64,000 nucleotides of DNA from Mesocentrotus franciscanus (GCA_037976565.1 CP137680.1:21110307-21174306), one strand, 5' to 3'; shown: positions 1-11,784, counted from the first letter of the stretch. Numbers and translations are program-made. Notes: generated by a model from the letters alone, not told the origin.

Positions 1-304
1 CATGAGCATTTGTCTACATCAATAACCCACTTCTTGTAATGGCCAAAATTAAACTGATTGAATCTTTGCGCAGCATAAAATGTACGACCATTCGGTACAA
101 TGGTCTGAAAAATCAGACTATTACTTACTGGCTCTATAGCTCCTAAGTCGATTCGACAACTAATAGTCGTTATTTTCCCACTTAAAGACATTTTCAAGGC
201 CACTTTTTTTTTAGGGAAGTTCTAAATTAGTATTGTCTTTCAAATGCCTTTGGAATTTAACCTTTTCATTTTTTTGGCCTGCAAATGGGACATAGTACCT
301 TTAA
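1..304 (-). mobile_element. TTAA-bounded element, family 1, truncated by window edge
   Basis: This is the reverse complement of most of the intact copy at 5082-5620, matching almost base for base from the window start to the terminal TTAA at 301-304. The visible end reads GGGACATAGTACCTTTAA, the same inverted terminal sequence seen in the intact copy. It lies inside a foldback element: immediately right of the TTAA is the flank GGCACTGCC, which in intact foldback copies follows their own TTAA. The other end lies outside the window. No protein function is visible, so it is probably non-autonomous. Confidence 0.85.
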
Positions 305-389
305 GGCACTGCCGGGCACGGGCCAGTGCCTTGAAAGAATGTCACACGTGTCAGTCCACGTTCTCGTCGTGTAAATCTAAAAGTCCCTA
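301..389 (-). mobile_element. Half of a 165-bp foldback element, interrupted by the family 1 element
   Basis: Read on the minus strand, this starts TAGGGACTTTTAGATTT and runs through the hairpin AAGGCACTGGCCCGTGCCC to TTAA. It matches the left half of the two intact copies at 7380-7544 and 7546-7710. The match stops exactly at the internal TTAA where the family 1 element begins. The remaining half would lie left of the window. The terminal TA and the long inverted arms would suit a Tc1/mariner-like MITE, but that is inference. Confidence 0.85.
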
Positions 390-1380
390 TTGTTAAACGA
401 TGCCTTTAACCAATAATTTAAGAATAAACCTAATCATCAAGACATTCCTTCTAATCTCTGTTATTCACTACGAATTCCTGAACATCAAACGAAGTTCTAT
501 TATGTCAAGAAAGAGTTTGAAAGTGATAATACCTGAATCTGATTGGCTGGTAAGGTATAGAGAATCGATCGGTCGTAAGTTTTTTTTTTGTTTTTTTGTA
601 TGTATGTATTTTATTTTCGGTCGTAAGTTATACTGAAAAGAACCAAGTATCTCCAATCCTCTACTTTCAGTTCGTATGATGAAAGTATAGTCGAGATCTC
701 TTTCGATGACCGAAATAATCGACCTTCTGATTACTAACACAGATGTTTTCCTTTACTCCTTTACAAACTAGAGAAAATATCTTTCTAGCCTACTTGGAAA
801 TAATAATTACCGTTTCGCGAGGGAGTGTTAGACTGGTGCTCTATTTGTTGACGAGCACGACGTGATATGATCATAGTCATTAGAATCAAATAATCAAGTC
901 TAGTCTTCAGGGAATGTGGTAAAAACGTTGACTTTCTGTGCTCTCCTTTCCCACCGTCTTTTCTTTTTTTCACAGAAATTGCTGTTTCGCCTTGTCCTCG
1001 CTTGCGGTTGTATGCTGTTATTGGAAACATGATTTGACATTTAAACTAAATGAATGACGTTTCCCTCGCATCGATTTTTAATTCCCCTAACGATTCTCTT
1101 CCATAGGTCGTTCTTTCTTTTCTGGTTCTTGGCGAGATGTTTATTCACAACAACAAAACACAATTTGAAGGAACTGGAAGTTCCCGGCTGTCGCGACGCT
1201 TGTGGTTGAAGATGGGTTTCGGTGACACAAACAATGATTACAAGATTAAATTTCACTTATTTACCACTTCCAAAATGTATAACAAAATTGGAATATAGCC
1301 ATGATTTGGATATATCTTATATATCATGAAAAATATAATTAAATAATGAATGTGGGCTTTACTAAAGGTATATTTCAAAC
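390..1380. other. Anonymous AT-rich stretch
   Basis: Short open frames occur on both strands but none has a recognisable domain, splice context or similarity to another part of the window. Nothing was identified here. Confidence 0.5.
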
Positions 1381-1759
1381 TTAAAGGCATCATTTAACAA
1401 TGTTAAATCTGAGATGCATGGCCCTACGTGTTATCAGTGTCTGTGATATGGTGTAATATTGAAGCCCTAAAAAATTGCTCTTCTAATAATCATGAAGTGC
1501 CTCAAAAAAGTAAAAATCTTTGAGTGACCGGTGTTACCATACTCATTATCCCCAATAGACTGTAGTGTTAGGAAAACCGTTAGGAAAACGCAAAATTGAT
1601 TTCGATTTCCAATCATAAATATCTTGATAATCAGACAGGCGATTGGCTTGTGAAAGTCATGGGATTCATGTATGACCTAAAGGTTTATAATTATGATTGC
1701 AGCATGAGCTAAATCAAGGATTTTTTTTTTTTAAGACAAAAGTTACCGGATCCTTTTAA
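1381..1759 (-). mobile_element. TTAA-bounded element, family 2, older copy
   Basis: This is the reverse-oriented and more diverged relative of the copies at 13050-13433 and 61574-61957. Shared blocks include the region around CAGACACTGATAACACGT on the opposite strand, the segment ATCTTGATAATCAGACAGGCG, and the end GTTACCGGATCC followed by TTTTAA. TTAA occurs at both ends (1381-1384 and 1756-1759). It carries small indels and a poly-T expansion near 1722. No coding capacity is evident. Confidence 0.8.
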
Positions 1760-1786
1760 GAAGTCATAAAGGGGTTTGCCGTTTGC

Positions 1787-2040
1787 CATGCCCGTTGTAC
1801 ACGAAGCGTCATTACCTGCCCTAATAAATCATACGGAGGCAATTAGTGCATAAGTAGTTCAAGGTACTAATGTTCATTTTCACATAATGTGTCAGAAGCT
1901 GCGCCAGTCGCTGACGCAGTTCTGCGTCAGGCAAATGATGCATTCTGGGCAACGGGCTTATGATTATTTCCAAACTACTATTGCGTTTAACGTGTTTATC
2001 TGGAATACTCCATTTCCTTTTAGGGACCACTTTGTACATG
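1787..2040. repeat. Dispersed repeat with GCGTCA-rich core and hairpin
   Basis: The left part (GTACACGAAGCGTCATTACC ... ACGGAGGCAATTAGT) recurs at about 36525-36640. The core around GCGCCAGTCGCTGACGCA recurs in diverged form at about 29515-29580. A perfect hairpin, CTGACGCAG-TT-CTGCGTCAG, sits at 1910-1929. The element ends are not defined and the family is not recognised. Confidence 0.6.
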
Positions 2041-2339
2041 TTGTATCTGCGTAGCTGCGTTGTACGTTTTTTTCAGAGAAACATGCATTAAATTCATCCA
2101 AATAACGAGCGGTTTCCAGGTAGGTCATTTAAGATTGGTGGTAATAAACTTCTAAGTATCTTGAAAATTATCTTATTTTGACCCGGCAAACGATTCCCAT
2201 GAAATCTCAGGTGACGAAACGTGAAGAAGTCATCATGTCCCTTGCCCATGTATAAATATTTAATCAAGCAGTTCGGAGTGGGGAATATCTTTAGCGTGTT
2301 TTTTCAACTATTCGTTATCTTTTCTCTATACACCTTCCC

Positions 2340-2597
2340 CACTTTTTTTTCTTAGTCTCTATCTGTTTTTCTTTCTGTATTCGGGTCTGGCTGGCAGTCT
2401 GCCCCCTCTCTCTCTCTCTCTCTCTCTTACAAACTATCTTCTTCTTGTATTACTCTTGGCCGAGACCCTCCGTCTCTTATAATTTCTCTCCTCCTGTAAT
2501 AGTTCCCCCTTTTTTTCTCTCTCTCTCTCTCTCTACCCACCTCCTCCGATTACGACAATAATAACATATTTCTTGTCTTGCCCCCCCTCTCTTTCTC

Positions 2598-2630
<33 letters not shown>

Positions 2631-2640
2631 TTTCTCTCCC
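2340..2640. repeat. Pyrimidine-rich (CT)n simple repeats
   Basis: Several CT runs lie close together, at about 2406-2429, 2516-2534 and 2586-2632, within a generally pyrimidine-rich plus strand. The short open frame across them encodes only Leu-Ser repeats and is a by-product of the repeat. Confidence 0.85.
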
Positions 2641-5081
2641 ATCTCTGTTAATTTCTTCATCATTATATTATTAACGCCTAATAACGTTTTGAGACTAAAA
2701 AGTCATCCATACATGGTGCTGTTTTTCTCTCTTTCTTTTTGGTCTCATCGAGTCCACGTGGGTGTCTAATACCCTCCTATTTACTCGATCATGACGTGAT
2801 TATTTAGCTACCTTGTAGCGAACTTGTAGTTGCAAAACGTCTCTACACTTCTACGAGGTCGCTGGAAACAAACGAAGTGTGTAATTGATTCGCTCGTAAA
2901 GGAAAAAAAGGCGGTATCACACACAACGGGCAAATTCAAGCGTCTCTTTTGTCTTACAAACCTATCACTTCATCAATTTGACTCATGTGTTTTCCTTTAG
3001 ATTAATTATCATGGCCTCAAGCAAGTTAAGTTTGTCTAAGTAACAGATGCTACAAGCTCTTTCCCACCAAAGCGTAAAGATCCAGAGTTCACCCACTCTC
3101 GCTTTATTACGCCTCACGAAGCACAAAGTACGTGTTGCTTTCCAACAAATATCCCCATTTTTTTCTCGATTACTTAGAAATATATTGCCTCTCTTCCTCG
3201 TAAATCAAATTTAACGTTTCCTTCCATGGTTATTTCGATCAGATATCTCCATGTCTTGGGTAAGGAAGTTGGTTTGGTAAATTTCCAGCCATTAACGAGG
3301 AAATGACAGTCTGGAAATTTGTTCATAAAATCATAATAATATATCGTCTCAAAATTGCAACGCACTGTTCATGTTTTTAGCCCTTAAACATTTTCTCCAA
3401 TTTCAAGTGCGATCATCGTCTAACTACATTCCTTTGTCTCCAATTCGGAAAGGGTATAAAACTGCCGTTCAATTCGTTTGCAATAATATATATAATTATA
3501 TGCGTTTTATTATAGAATATTCTTTTATTTATGAGAGCGAATATGGGTTGAGAAGGTGGTCTTGAAAAAAAAATGCCTTCATATTTTTTTTTCGTCCAGT
3601 AAGTTTTATGGTCCCCTCTCAAATTAAATTCTCTTTTTTTCGGTAAACACTATTGGACATCTATTTATTGGACCATAATTATTCACTCTCCGACCAACCC
3701 ATATAAAATGACAAAAATACATTTGAAACTCATTGTCTGTGTTTTTTGTATTTTCAATGACGCCTTTTCTGACAAATACATATTTTAATATTTTTAACGC
3801 ATGCTATTTTCATATTTTTTCATCATCTGAAGTTCTGGCTGTCACAACGCCATTGATTAATATGTCAAGTCTATGAGCACAAAACCCCTATTCTTGGGTG
3901 TAATTCAGTAAAATTCCGATACAAAACTCTTGCTTGACGGCGTCGGGTTTGGCGCCTCAATCAGCCAGCTGGTCGAATGCACGGCTGCTGGGGTGAAAAG
4001 GGCGTGACAGTGCTTACCCCCACGGGCAATGATTGTGGGTGTGCTTTTTACCTGATTGTGACGCAATTAGCCCCCACGATGCACACGTGTACTCTCCAGT
4101 TACTCCTATTTCATACGATTAACAGTTAACTCGGAAAATATTAAGGGTGATTGCCACAAACTGTTAGGCATTATTGATTTGTTTTGGTGAAAATATTTAT
4201 ACCAAATCTTTGAGTTTTGTAGCAATGCCGATGAAAGCATATCTGATTGCAATATGAAAATAATTTGTTACAATACTAAAATGGTTATTGGCCAAAATTC
4301 GTAATTTTCCGTTCCATATTTTGTTTGTTTGTTTGGCTATCCCAAGTGTTCCTTCTGGGGGTCGTTTTCAACGAAGCAACTTGTTTTGGAAGTTTAATTT
4401 CCCTTTAAGTCTGAATAAAATCATTTCTCGCAACGAAATTGCACTCTCATTTTGTCGTTGTTTGGTTGAAAGCTATTTTACAAACCAAAAGTTTATGACC
4501 GTCTTTTGATTCTCTTCTTAATGTCATAAAAATATTGAGTTCAAATCCATAAACGTTGATATCATCAAAGGCGGGAGAGACCGGGGAAGGCCTTGTTACA
4601 ATTTGTTCCTGTCGTGTCAAAAGTCATAAACGTCTGATCTCAAAGATATGGTAGCTTTGAAGGTCTAAACAAGCGCGAAAGTTATCAAACCCATGAGTTC
4701 ATCGAAGAGATCTAATCCAGAAACTTCCGCAGTCCCGGGAAAAAGAATCTATTCCTGGACCCGAAACACTGATTAAATATTTCCTGTTATAGCCTACAAG
4801 TAGTTAGACCTGTATGAGTTCTCAATTGTGTATGGGTACACCTGTGTTGTGTTTTCATCTTGGATATACAAAGGTATGTGTGCTATTCACAATCATGCTG
4901 TCATACAGGAATATTCAAACTACAAAACTAAGTATTATAGACTGTAGTACATGCTATAACGGACTACATAATTGTAAAGCTCCAAGTCACGGATGTCTTT
5001 TGGGGAAAAAAAGAAGATGGGCAATTTATTCATCCCTTTTAACCACGTTAGCAATGATGAGTAGCTTGCTCTATAGATAAT
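2641..5081. other. Anonymous stretch
   Basis: This is AT-rich sequence with scattered short open frames. The segment 3940-4100 is locally GC-richer but shows no convincing exon on either strand. No repeat shared with the rest of the window was noticed. Confidence 0.5.
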
Positions 5082-5620
5082 TTAAAGGTACTATGTCCCA
5101 TTTGCAGGCCAAAAAAATGAAAAGGTTAAATTCCAACGGCATTTGAAAGACAATACTAATTTAGAACTTCCCTAAAAAAAGGGGGGGCTTGAAAATGTCT
5201 TTAAGTGGGAAAATAACGACTATTAGTTGTCGAATCGACTTAGGAGCTATAGAGCCAGTAAGTAATAGTCTGATTTTTCAGACCATTGTACCGAATGGTC
5301 GTACGTTTTATGCTGCGCAAAGATTCAATCAGTTTAATTTTGGCCATTACAAGAAGTGGGTTATTGATGTAGACAAATGCTCATGTACCCTTTACAGCTC
5401 ATTTTATGTATGTTATTACCAAAGATGAAAAAGCCAGTCAGTCACTCAATAGTGTCTGACAGTGAAGTCTAGCAAGTAAACGGGTTTCCTTGCATAATTT
5501 GAATATTAGGACACTGCTAACCTTTAAATTGCACAGATAGGACATTCATCACATATTCATGATTCCTGCAAAGTTCTACAGAATTTGATGTTGGCTGCAA
5601 AAGGGACATAGTATCTTTAA
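5082..5620 (+). mobile_element. TTAA-bounded element, family 1, intact
   Basis: The left end TTAAAGGTACTATGTCCC and the right end GGGACATAGTATCTTTAA form near-perfect inverted termini extending about 28 bp to GCAGGCC/GGCTGC. TTAA lies at 5082-5085 and 5617-5620. The reverse copy at 1-304 matches the left 300 bp. A 79-codon open frame inside (5189-5428) has no recognisable domain and is not treated as a gene. TTAA targets are typical of piggyBac-like elements, but the terminal bases do not prove that assignment. Confidence 0.85.
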
Positions 5621-7379
5621 AGAATGACAAATACATGTATATCGACAGGAAGAAATACATTATTTACGAGTTGAAATTAACTCTATAATGGTCAGCAGTT
5701 AGATAACTACTACCAAAGATGTCGCAGTTTTTCCAACCAGTATTTCTACCAGGATGACTACATTCTGCGATGTTTCATATATCGATTAGAGTGTACGTTA
5801 TCTAATGCCCCCATCCCCTTCCCACCCCTGCTTATTCTGATTGAATTATGAATCTTCCAATTCGAATATATGCTAAATAAATATGCTCCATGATCCTCAC
5901 ATATTGATCACAACACGATACCAAATGGATCAATCAACTGCAAGAATGATTTCTTATCTAACCGACAATATTTTCTCTTTCTTATTTTACTTCATTTATG
6001 CACTTTTTGTGTATTGTTGTTGTTTTAAGAAATTATACGTAGTAAAAGACGAATAACTGGTCCAAGATCTACTGGCATAATTACGATGGTCAATACATGG
6101 ATAAATTACAATGGAGAATAGCTTTAAAATCGCTTAATCCCGAAACACATTTCTATCACCAGTATCCCGACCCTGTATCCAAATCGACATCCTTCCTAAT
6201 TAAGATTACAACCTTGTTTATCTATCACCGAAGGAAACATTGCATCTGTAATGTCATCAACTTCTCCACCAGTCAAACTCTCTTATCGGACACTGATACT
6301 AAATCAACATTTTAGTTTCCACCTATCAGCTTAATCCCCTTTTAAATCACTGGTATCGAATTAGAAATAAACCACGTCTTAATGTTATTTGAGGGTGCAA
6401 CTGCCCCCCCCCCCCATCAGTACGCCAGTGACGACACACATGCTCAGTCGACAATAATTGCTCTCCGGTCAATATTCTACTCTAACGAAGTATTCAACTA
6501 TCTAGCCCTAACCCTAACGTTGTCCCTAATTACCACCCCTAAATCCTGTTCTTATATCTTTGAAAAAGCCCGGAATAAAGTCGAAGCACCAATAGTGATG
6601 AAACACTCTCTCTCTCTCTCTCTGTCAGGTCCAATAGTTTATGATTTACCTATACACGGTTCATTAGAGAAAAGAAACATATTCACCCGAATAAACCCTT
6701 CATATCATGCCTATAGCTGGGTGGAATATTGTGTAAATTGAGTGGGAAACAAATACAGATGAAACGTGATAAAACACGCAAATAAAAATATTTGACATCT
6801 GCGCGTGCGTGTGCACTAGAAGGGATACTTGAATAAGTATTGCTATCGATACCCTTGGCGGTATACTATACCCTCGATCGTTCATTGACTTCTGATCGTC
6901 TGCTTGAGATGGGGAGGTAATGTACTCAAAATTTGCAAAATGAAGATACACCGGAAGGGTGTTACAGAGAAAATATTGTCACTTGTCTCTTCCCCTTTCA
7001 TTTTAAGTCAATTGTGGTGACTAAGGGGGCATATGGACTCTACGAATGCGAAACTTGGATAATGGATGACTTTGGTAATCTCTCCGAAGAGTTGCGTCAC
7101 TTTTCACGCTAATTTGGCCCACTGTCTTCACAGCTACGTGACTCATAATTTAAAATTGGACATTATACTCGAATAAGATGGTAACAACTAACATAATTCC
7201 AAAAGTATTACTTTCATCAACAATGTGTAGGGAGTTGGGTCGAATAGTATCTTTGACAATAATTATCATGATAAACCGCCTCGTTACAAAATTGTACTGC
7301 GTGCTACATGGTACAGACAGGTACATGAAGAGCGACAAATGTGAGTAAGAAAACAGCGGTCAAAATTCCAATTAGTAAC
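5621..7379. other. Anonymous stretch
   Basis: No supported gene. It holds a C-homopolymer at about 6403-6415, a two-unit CCCTAA-like stretch near 6508-6520 and a short CT run at 6607-6621. Open frames here lack domains and splice context. Confidence 0.5.
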
Positions 7380-7544
7380 TAGGGACTTTTAGATTTGCAC
7401 GTCGACGTAGTGGACTGCCACGTGTGCCATTCTTTCAAGGCACTGACCCGTGCCCGGCAGTGCCTTAAAAGGACGTCACATTACCTTAAAAGGATGTCAC
7501 CGTGGCAGTCCAAGTTCTCGTCGTGTGAAATCTAAAAGTCCCTA
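7380..7544 (+). mobile_element. 165-bp foldback element, copy A
   Basis: The element starts TAGGGACTTTTAGATTT and ends with the exact inverse AAATCTAAAAGTCCCTA. Beyond the 17-bp perfect ends the arms continue imperfectly (GTGGACTGCCACG against CGTGGCAGTCCA). A second inner hairpin is built on AAGGCACTG/CAGTGCCTT. Copy B follows after a single T. The internal CCTTAAAAGG contains the TTAA used as an insertion site in the partial copy at 301-389. Confidence 0.9.
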
Positions 7545-7545
7545 T

Positions 7546-7710
7546 TAGGGACTTTTAGATTTGCACGTCGACGTAGCGGACTGCAACGTTTGCCATTCTT
7601 TCAAGGCACTGGCCCGTGCCCGGCAGTGCCTTAAAAGGACGTCACATTACCTTAAAAGGATGTCACCGTGGCAGTCCACGTTCTCGTCGTGTAAAATCTA
7701 AAAGTCCCTA
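7546..7710 (+). mobile_element. 165-bp foldback element, copy B
   Basis: Same length and organisation as copy A, differing by a few substitutions, for example TAGCGGACTGCAACG in place of TAGTGGACTGCCACG. The two copies are head-to-tail with TA-T-TA at the junction. Either an insertion next to an existing copy or a local duplication could explain this. Confidence 0.9.
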
Positions 7711-10368
7711 TTGGCACCTGGTGGACGGCTATTATTTGACCAGGTATGTCGATTCAAGACTGACGTACACCACACGGTTTTAAAATGATTTATTCACGAT
7801 TACGGATGATTAATTCATAGAGCGATTGCCACTTCCACCTGAGACGAGACATATACGTAAGCACGATTATCCCATTGATGGTCTGGTTTATGAATATGAA
7901 TTATAGATTAAGAAATAATACGCAAAGGAAACGGTTTTTCATTAAATCTTCTGTCTCCTGTGGTGTTGATAAAAAATTCATGAAAATTAACTGAAGACTG
8001 CATTCGTCTAAATCCAAACAGGCGAAAGATTCATCTGTCGTCGATCTAAATTTAAATATCCCATTTTGTTTACAATCATACATTCGGCATAATGGCCATA
8101 TCACTGTGGTCCGTTTCAAAGGCGGCTCCGTTGTAGTTAAACTTTGCATTTGGTTCTTGAATAAAATATGTTTAGCTCTTATTAAAAGGTGCTTGACTAC
8201 ATAGTTCATGCACAATGAGGAATCGATTTCATGAGGCCCGGTAGTACTCTAAATATTGTCAGATAATAAGTTTACGAAGAAACGGACCGAGTCCCTAATT
8301 TTTTCTACTCAAAAATTGCCTTCATTTCTTCGTTATAACCATCCAATCTTTCCAATTTGTTTAGCGCTGGAATTATTCAATGCCTGACCCGAACGGGTCG
8401 TATAAATATAATATATTCCTGATAGCTACCCCCACCCCACCCCACCCAATCTCTGTGTCACACATAATAAACATGCACAAGTAAATTCAATTTGCAATAT
8501 ATTTCAAAACAACAATTTAGAGTTAGCATTTACACGAAAACGTGTACAATCAAAAAGAAGATCTGAAATATGGAGGGGAACCATATTATCCTTTCTAACG
8601 AATATCGTAGACCAAGACCACAACGACTTTAACCATATCTTCAAGCTGTGAGCCATTTGAGTTGTACAGGACACTATTCCAAATTCATTGCCTGAAATTC
8701 GATATCTTAAGATGACTTTACAAATACTACATGTATTCCATTCCTTAGTGATTTCTTCTTTGTCGAAGAGTCAAAGTGCGTCGCATTTTTTTCTTCATCC
8801 CGCCATTCCTCAGACGGCAACAAACCTCATATCGCACACGCGTTCATCTTGTCTGGTTCTTCGTGCCACGTGGCGAACTTGGCACGGAAAATGGCGAAGT
8901 CTCGACATCGAAAATTTGTCCAAATTAAATCAGACGCGCCGGCCGATGAGATACATTAAGAGGTCTCCCCATTCCACAGCAGGTGGGGAGAAAAATCACC
9001 AAAATATTCAGAAAACTGAATTAGTTTATTGACAAAACTGGTAGACAGGTTCCCGTTGAGTCCATAGATCTTGGAAACTACGTAAAACAGGAGATCGACC
9101 TCTTTTTCGTGAAATTCAGGTCTCGCTTTCCGACTGTTCCCTCTTACACCATGATCACTCACAATTTTCATTTTGCAGGCAGGTTTAAAATTACGATTGC
9201 TTCTTTCTGATAAGAAGATCCACGAAGGTTATTGTAGGGGGCTTACGTCGTGAGAAGGAGAGGGGTGTTGCGCTTCATTGATTAGTCCAGTTTACAGGCC
9301 AAAACCAATTAGCAAAATTCAGGGGTATACTAAAGAGGAACTGGTCCATACATACCATATGTTTTTCAAGTCATTATAGTATTAAAATCATATGAAATGA
9401 ATACACAAGATCTTTGAGAAGGTTAAAAACCTTTGAACCCTATGGTAAGCAAGTTCTGTCCATCTGTTTGGGAAGGTCTAAAAATTACTAGACCATAAAG
9501 TCATAGTTGTCTAAAGAAATCGAAACCAACTTATGGGCGTTATTTGTAACGAAGAAAAGGGTCAAATTGTCATCATGCAAGTACTTAAAGAAGTTTATAA
9601 CACTTTTTATATACATGTACTTCAACATGAAATTATCTTTTTATTGTTTTATTTGCACGACAGCCCATTACTCGGAGTAGTATACCAGACCAGTGGAAAC
9701 TCATAGGGAGGAAGCTGTGAAATCCTCCCCCTAAAAAAGGTCTCTTCGACAATCACGATTCACCAAGGCTGTTCGTGCACACCTTGAGTCAAGTACAGGC
9801 AGAAGTATACCTGGAGTGCCTCCCACTCCGGAAGTTCCAGCTGCTGTGTCTTCGTTGATCGAAAACACATGGCGAATGTTGGAAGGGAACATCTGATTCC
9901 ATAACCTTCATGGTTGTCTTTGAGATGTTTTAGTTTGCCAAAGACTCTTTAGAAGTTGGCGGGAACGCCTTGCTAGATGGAAAGTCATTTCATTAATGGC
10001 ATTTCGCTATACGCACATTGATTTGCTACGTCCAAGAACTCAAGCCTTTGTGCTGTTAATTGCCAAATTGTTACAGTACTAATGTACTAAAGGTCCCTTT
10101 AATAGGGTAACGGACTTATGGGTCAAGTACTGGTTCAGGGAGTCGAAGCCACAACCTGGCATTTCATAGGAACCCCATTTGCCCTTTCTTAAAGAGAGTA
10201 GATTAATTCGATCCGATCACAAGTATGATCTAGTCAACATTCTACCTCCTTGCAATCTCCTTTGTACAGAGTTGCGATTTATACTCAAGTTCAACGGCGA
10301 TTAGATTCCGATCAATCGCAACTCTGTGTCCGACAGGGCCCTGATTTCAGAAATTGCATTCTACTTAC
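7711..10368. other. Anonymous stretch, possibly intron of the minus-strand gene
   Basis: This lies downstream, on the minus strand, of the donor site at 10369, so at least the right-hand part should be intron if the exon is real. No next exon was recognised. A run of about 50 codons on the plus strand at 9736-9891 is open but ATG-less and bounded by stops, with no firm identity. Short C-rich runs occur at about 8430-8447. Confidence 0.5.
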
Positions 10369-10541
10369 GTTGGCACATTCCACGTTCGTTCCTCTTCCAT
10401 CCGTAGCAGCAATCCCTCTTGAAGGCTCCATACCGGCAGATGCTGTTTCGTCCCCCTGTTGGCCGCATGGCTGAAATGGCATTGGTCCGTGGTCTCGAGA
10501 AGAAAGCACCGCCGTAGCGAGGCGATGAGTGCACTGCGCTT
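10369..10541 (-). CDS. Exon of a nephronectin/EGFL6-like extracellular matrix protein
   Basis: On the minus strand a pyrimidine-containing acceptor (TTTTTGACATCACAG) precedes 173 nt ending in the donor AAC/GTAAGTAG. The acceptor splits a codon in phase 2, 57 codons stay open, and the donor leaves one base (C), phase 1, as is common at EGF-module borders. The peptide starts with a basic Ser/Arg-rich segment, then reads CRYGAFKRDCCYGWKR and ends GMCQ. From memory of the family, a CRYG motif, a CC pair, a GW after it and a cysteine ten residues on mark the first EGF-like unit of nephronectin and EGFL6, secreted basement-membrane proteins; here the gap before CC is one residue longer. The next codon starts with C, compatible with the proline usual there. 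The signal-peptide exon and later EGF exons were not found. Other EMI/EGF matrix proteins are possible. Confidence 0.7.
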
Positions 10542-10582
10542 CTGTGATGTCAAAAAGAGAAAAGATAAGAGAAAATATAAGG

Positions 10583-10640
10583 AAATGTTTGTCAAAAAAT
10601 AATGATAATAATAACGATAAAGATGGATTCGTAAAGCGCA
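10583..10640 (-). mobile_element. SINE-like 3' tail
   Basis: On the minus strand the sequence reads GCGCTTTACGAATCC, then about 10 bases, then ATTATTATC repeats. This matches in layout the tails at 22301-22380 (GCGCCTTACAAATC then ATT repeats) and 31420-31483 (GCGCTATATAAGGAC then ATT repeats). No tRNA-like head is visible. It would lie in the intron just upstream of the candidate exon. Confidence 0.4.
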
Positions 10641-10659
10641 TAATAACATAAAGCATATT

Positions 10660-11377
10660 TATGCCCTCGGCATGGTTAACACATCAATATCAATCTGTCG
10701 ATATCACACGAATTAATGTAGCACACGACTTCATGTGTAACCAATACAGGATTTGTGACAGTGACTCACAATACAGGCTACAAGAAGTATTTTTTATCAT
10801 GAAGAGGTTGAGATGGGCAATTCGGATTCAAGGGAACAAGGTTGGTGCTATTACACCCATCAGAGGCCCTTATTTCATGATGAATCGTTTTTGTGTTTAG
10901 CGGCAAGAGGGGGTGCTCTACAACACTTTTGATGATCGACGGAGATTGGTTGTGATTGCGGGTCGTTAAGAAATCTGTTGCAGCCCCTAAGATGGCATCA
11001 CCACGAATAACCGCCATGTAAGGCAGCCGTTAGCGAGAGGGGGAAACAGCTCGTTAGGCTTTAACGCAGAAGACCCCTCCCTACTCATTGATACCGATCG
11101 TACTCATTCACCATCCTCATCAGAGCCAATATTTGTGGTATCACTCGAAATAGATGGGCAATCCGACCCAATTCACACACGAATATGTCGTCATTCATCG
11201 TATTTATTTAGACCGTGTTTATACAGACAGATTTTATGCCCCTTGGGTGCTGGCCTTTGCTACGAATATGTAAGATCCTAAGCCACGTGTCATAGCAATC
11301 CGATATATCTCACATCGTATGGACAGGAAAATGTCAGTTTAATTTGCTGTTCGTCACTGGTGTTAAACATCGGCGTA
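10660..11377. other. Anonymous stretch
   Basis: No gene or repeat recognised. If the exon at 10369-10541 is real, this is presumably intron sequence upstream of it on the minus strand. Confidence 0.4.
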
Positions 11378-11784
11378 TTAAAGGTAAAGACCAGTTTTGG
11401 AAGCGCCCCTCTCTCAAAAAAAGGAAATGGAAAGCTCTCATTACCAATCATGTGAAAGAATATGTTTTGACTAATACGTGATGATACAAATTTTGCCGGG
11501 AAAGTCGGGAAACCGCCTACTAATTGATATATTTGGTAAATTATTATATTTATTGGGACTAAATAGATATCGCGCACGTGGTCGCGTAGTCCCATATACA
11601 TCTCTCTGTGTACAGTGCTTGTAACTTTACCAAGACTGGGCCAAATTTCTTATCATTTTGATGATTCCAGAACCTTGCAGTACACACCAATACTTATATG
11701 CTAGATGATCAACCTTTTCTGATCGATTCCACAACGTTTTTTTCACAATGCAATCGCATGACCAGAACTAGTCTTTATCTTTAA
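11378..11784 (-). mobile_element. TTAA-bounded element, family 3
   Basis: Ends are TTAAAGGTAAAGACCAG on the left and, inverted, CTAGTCTTTATCTTTAA on the right, with TTAA at 11378-11381 and 11781-11784. The whole body is the reverse complement of 35118-35523, with high similarity by eye. An open frame running leftwards from about 11601 on the minus strand encodes about 70 residues that are also open in the other copy, but no domain is recognised. Confidence 0.85.

Noticed and set aside
5189..5428. 79-codon open frame inside the family 1 element
   Set aside because: No recognisable domain, and it lies in an inverted-terminal-repeat element too short to encode a transposase.
6503..6525. CCCTAACCCTAAC resembling telomeric repeat
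   Set aside because: Only about two units in ordinary sequence; too short to be an interstitial telomere.
9736..9891. About 50 open plus-strand codons, possibly a transposon coding remnant
   Set aside because: No start codon, bounded by stops, and no motif that fixes a family.
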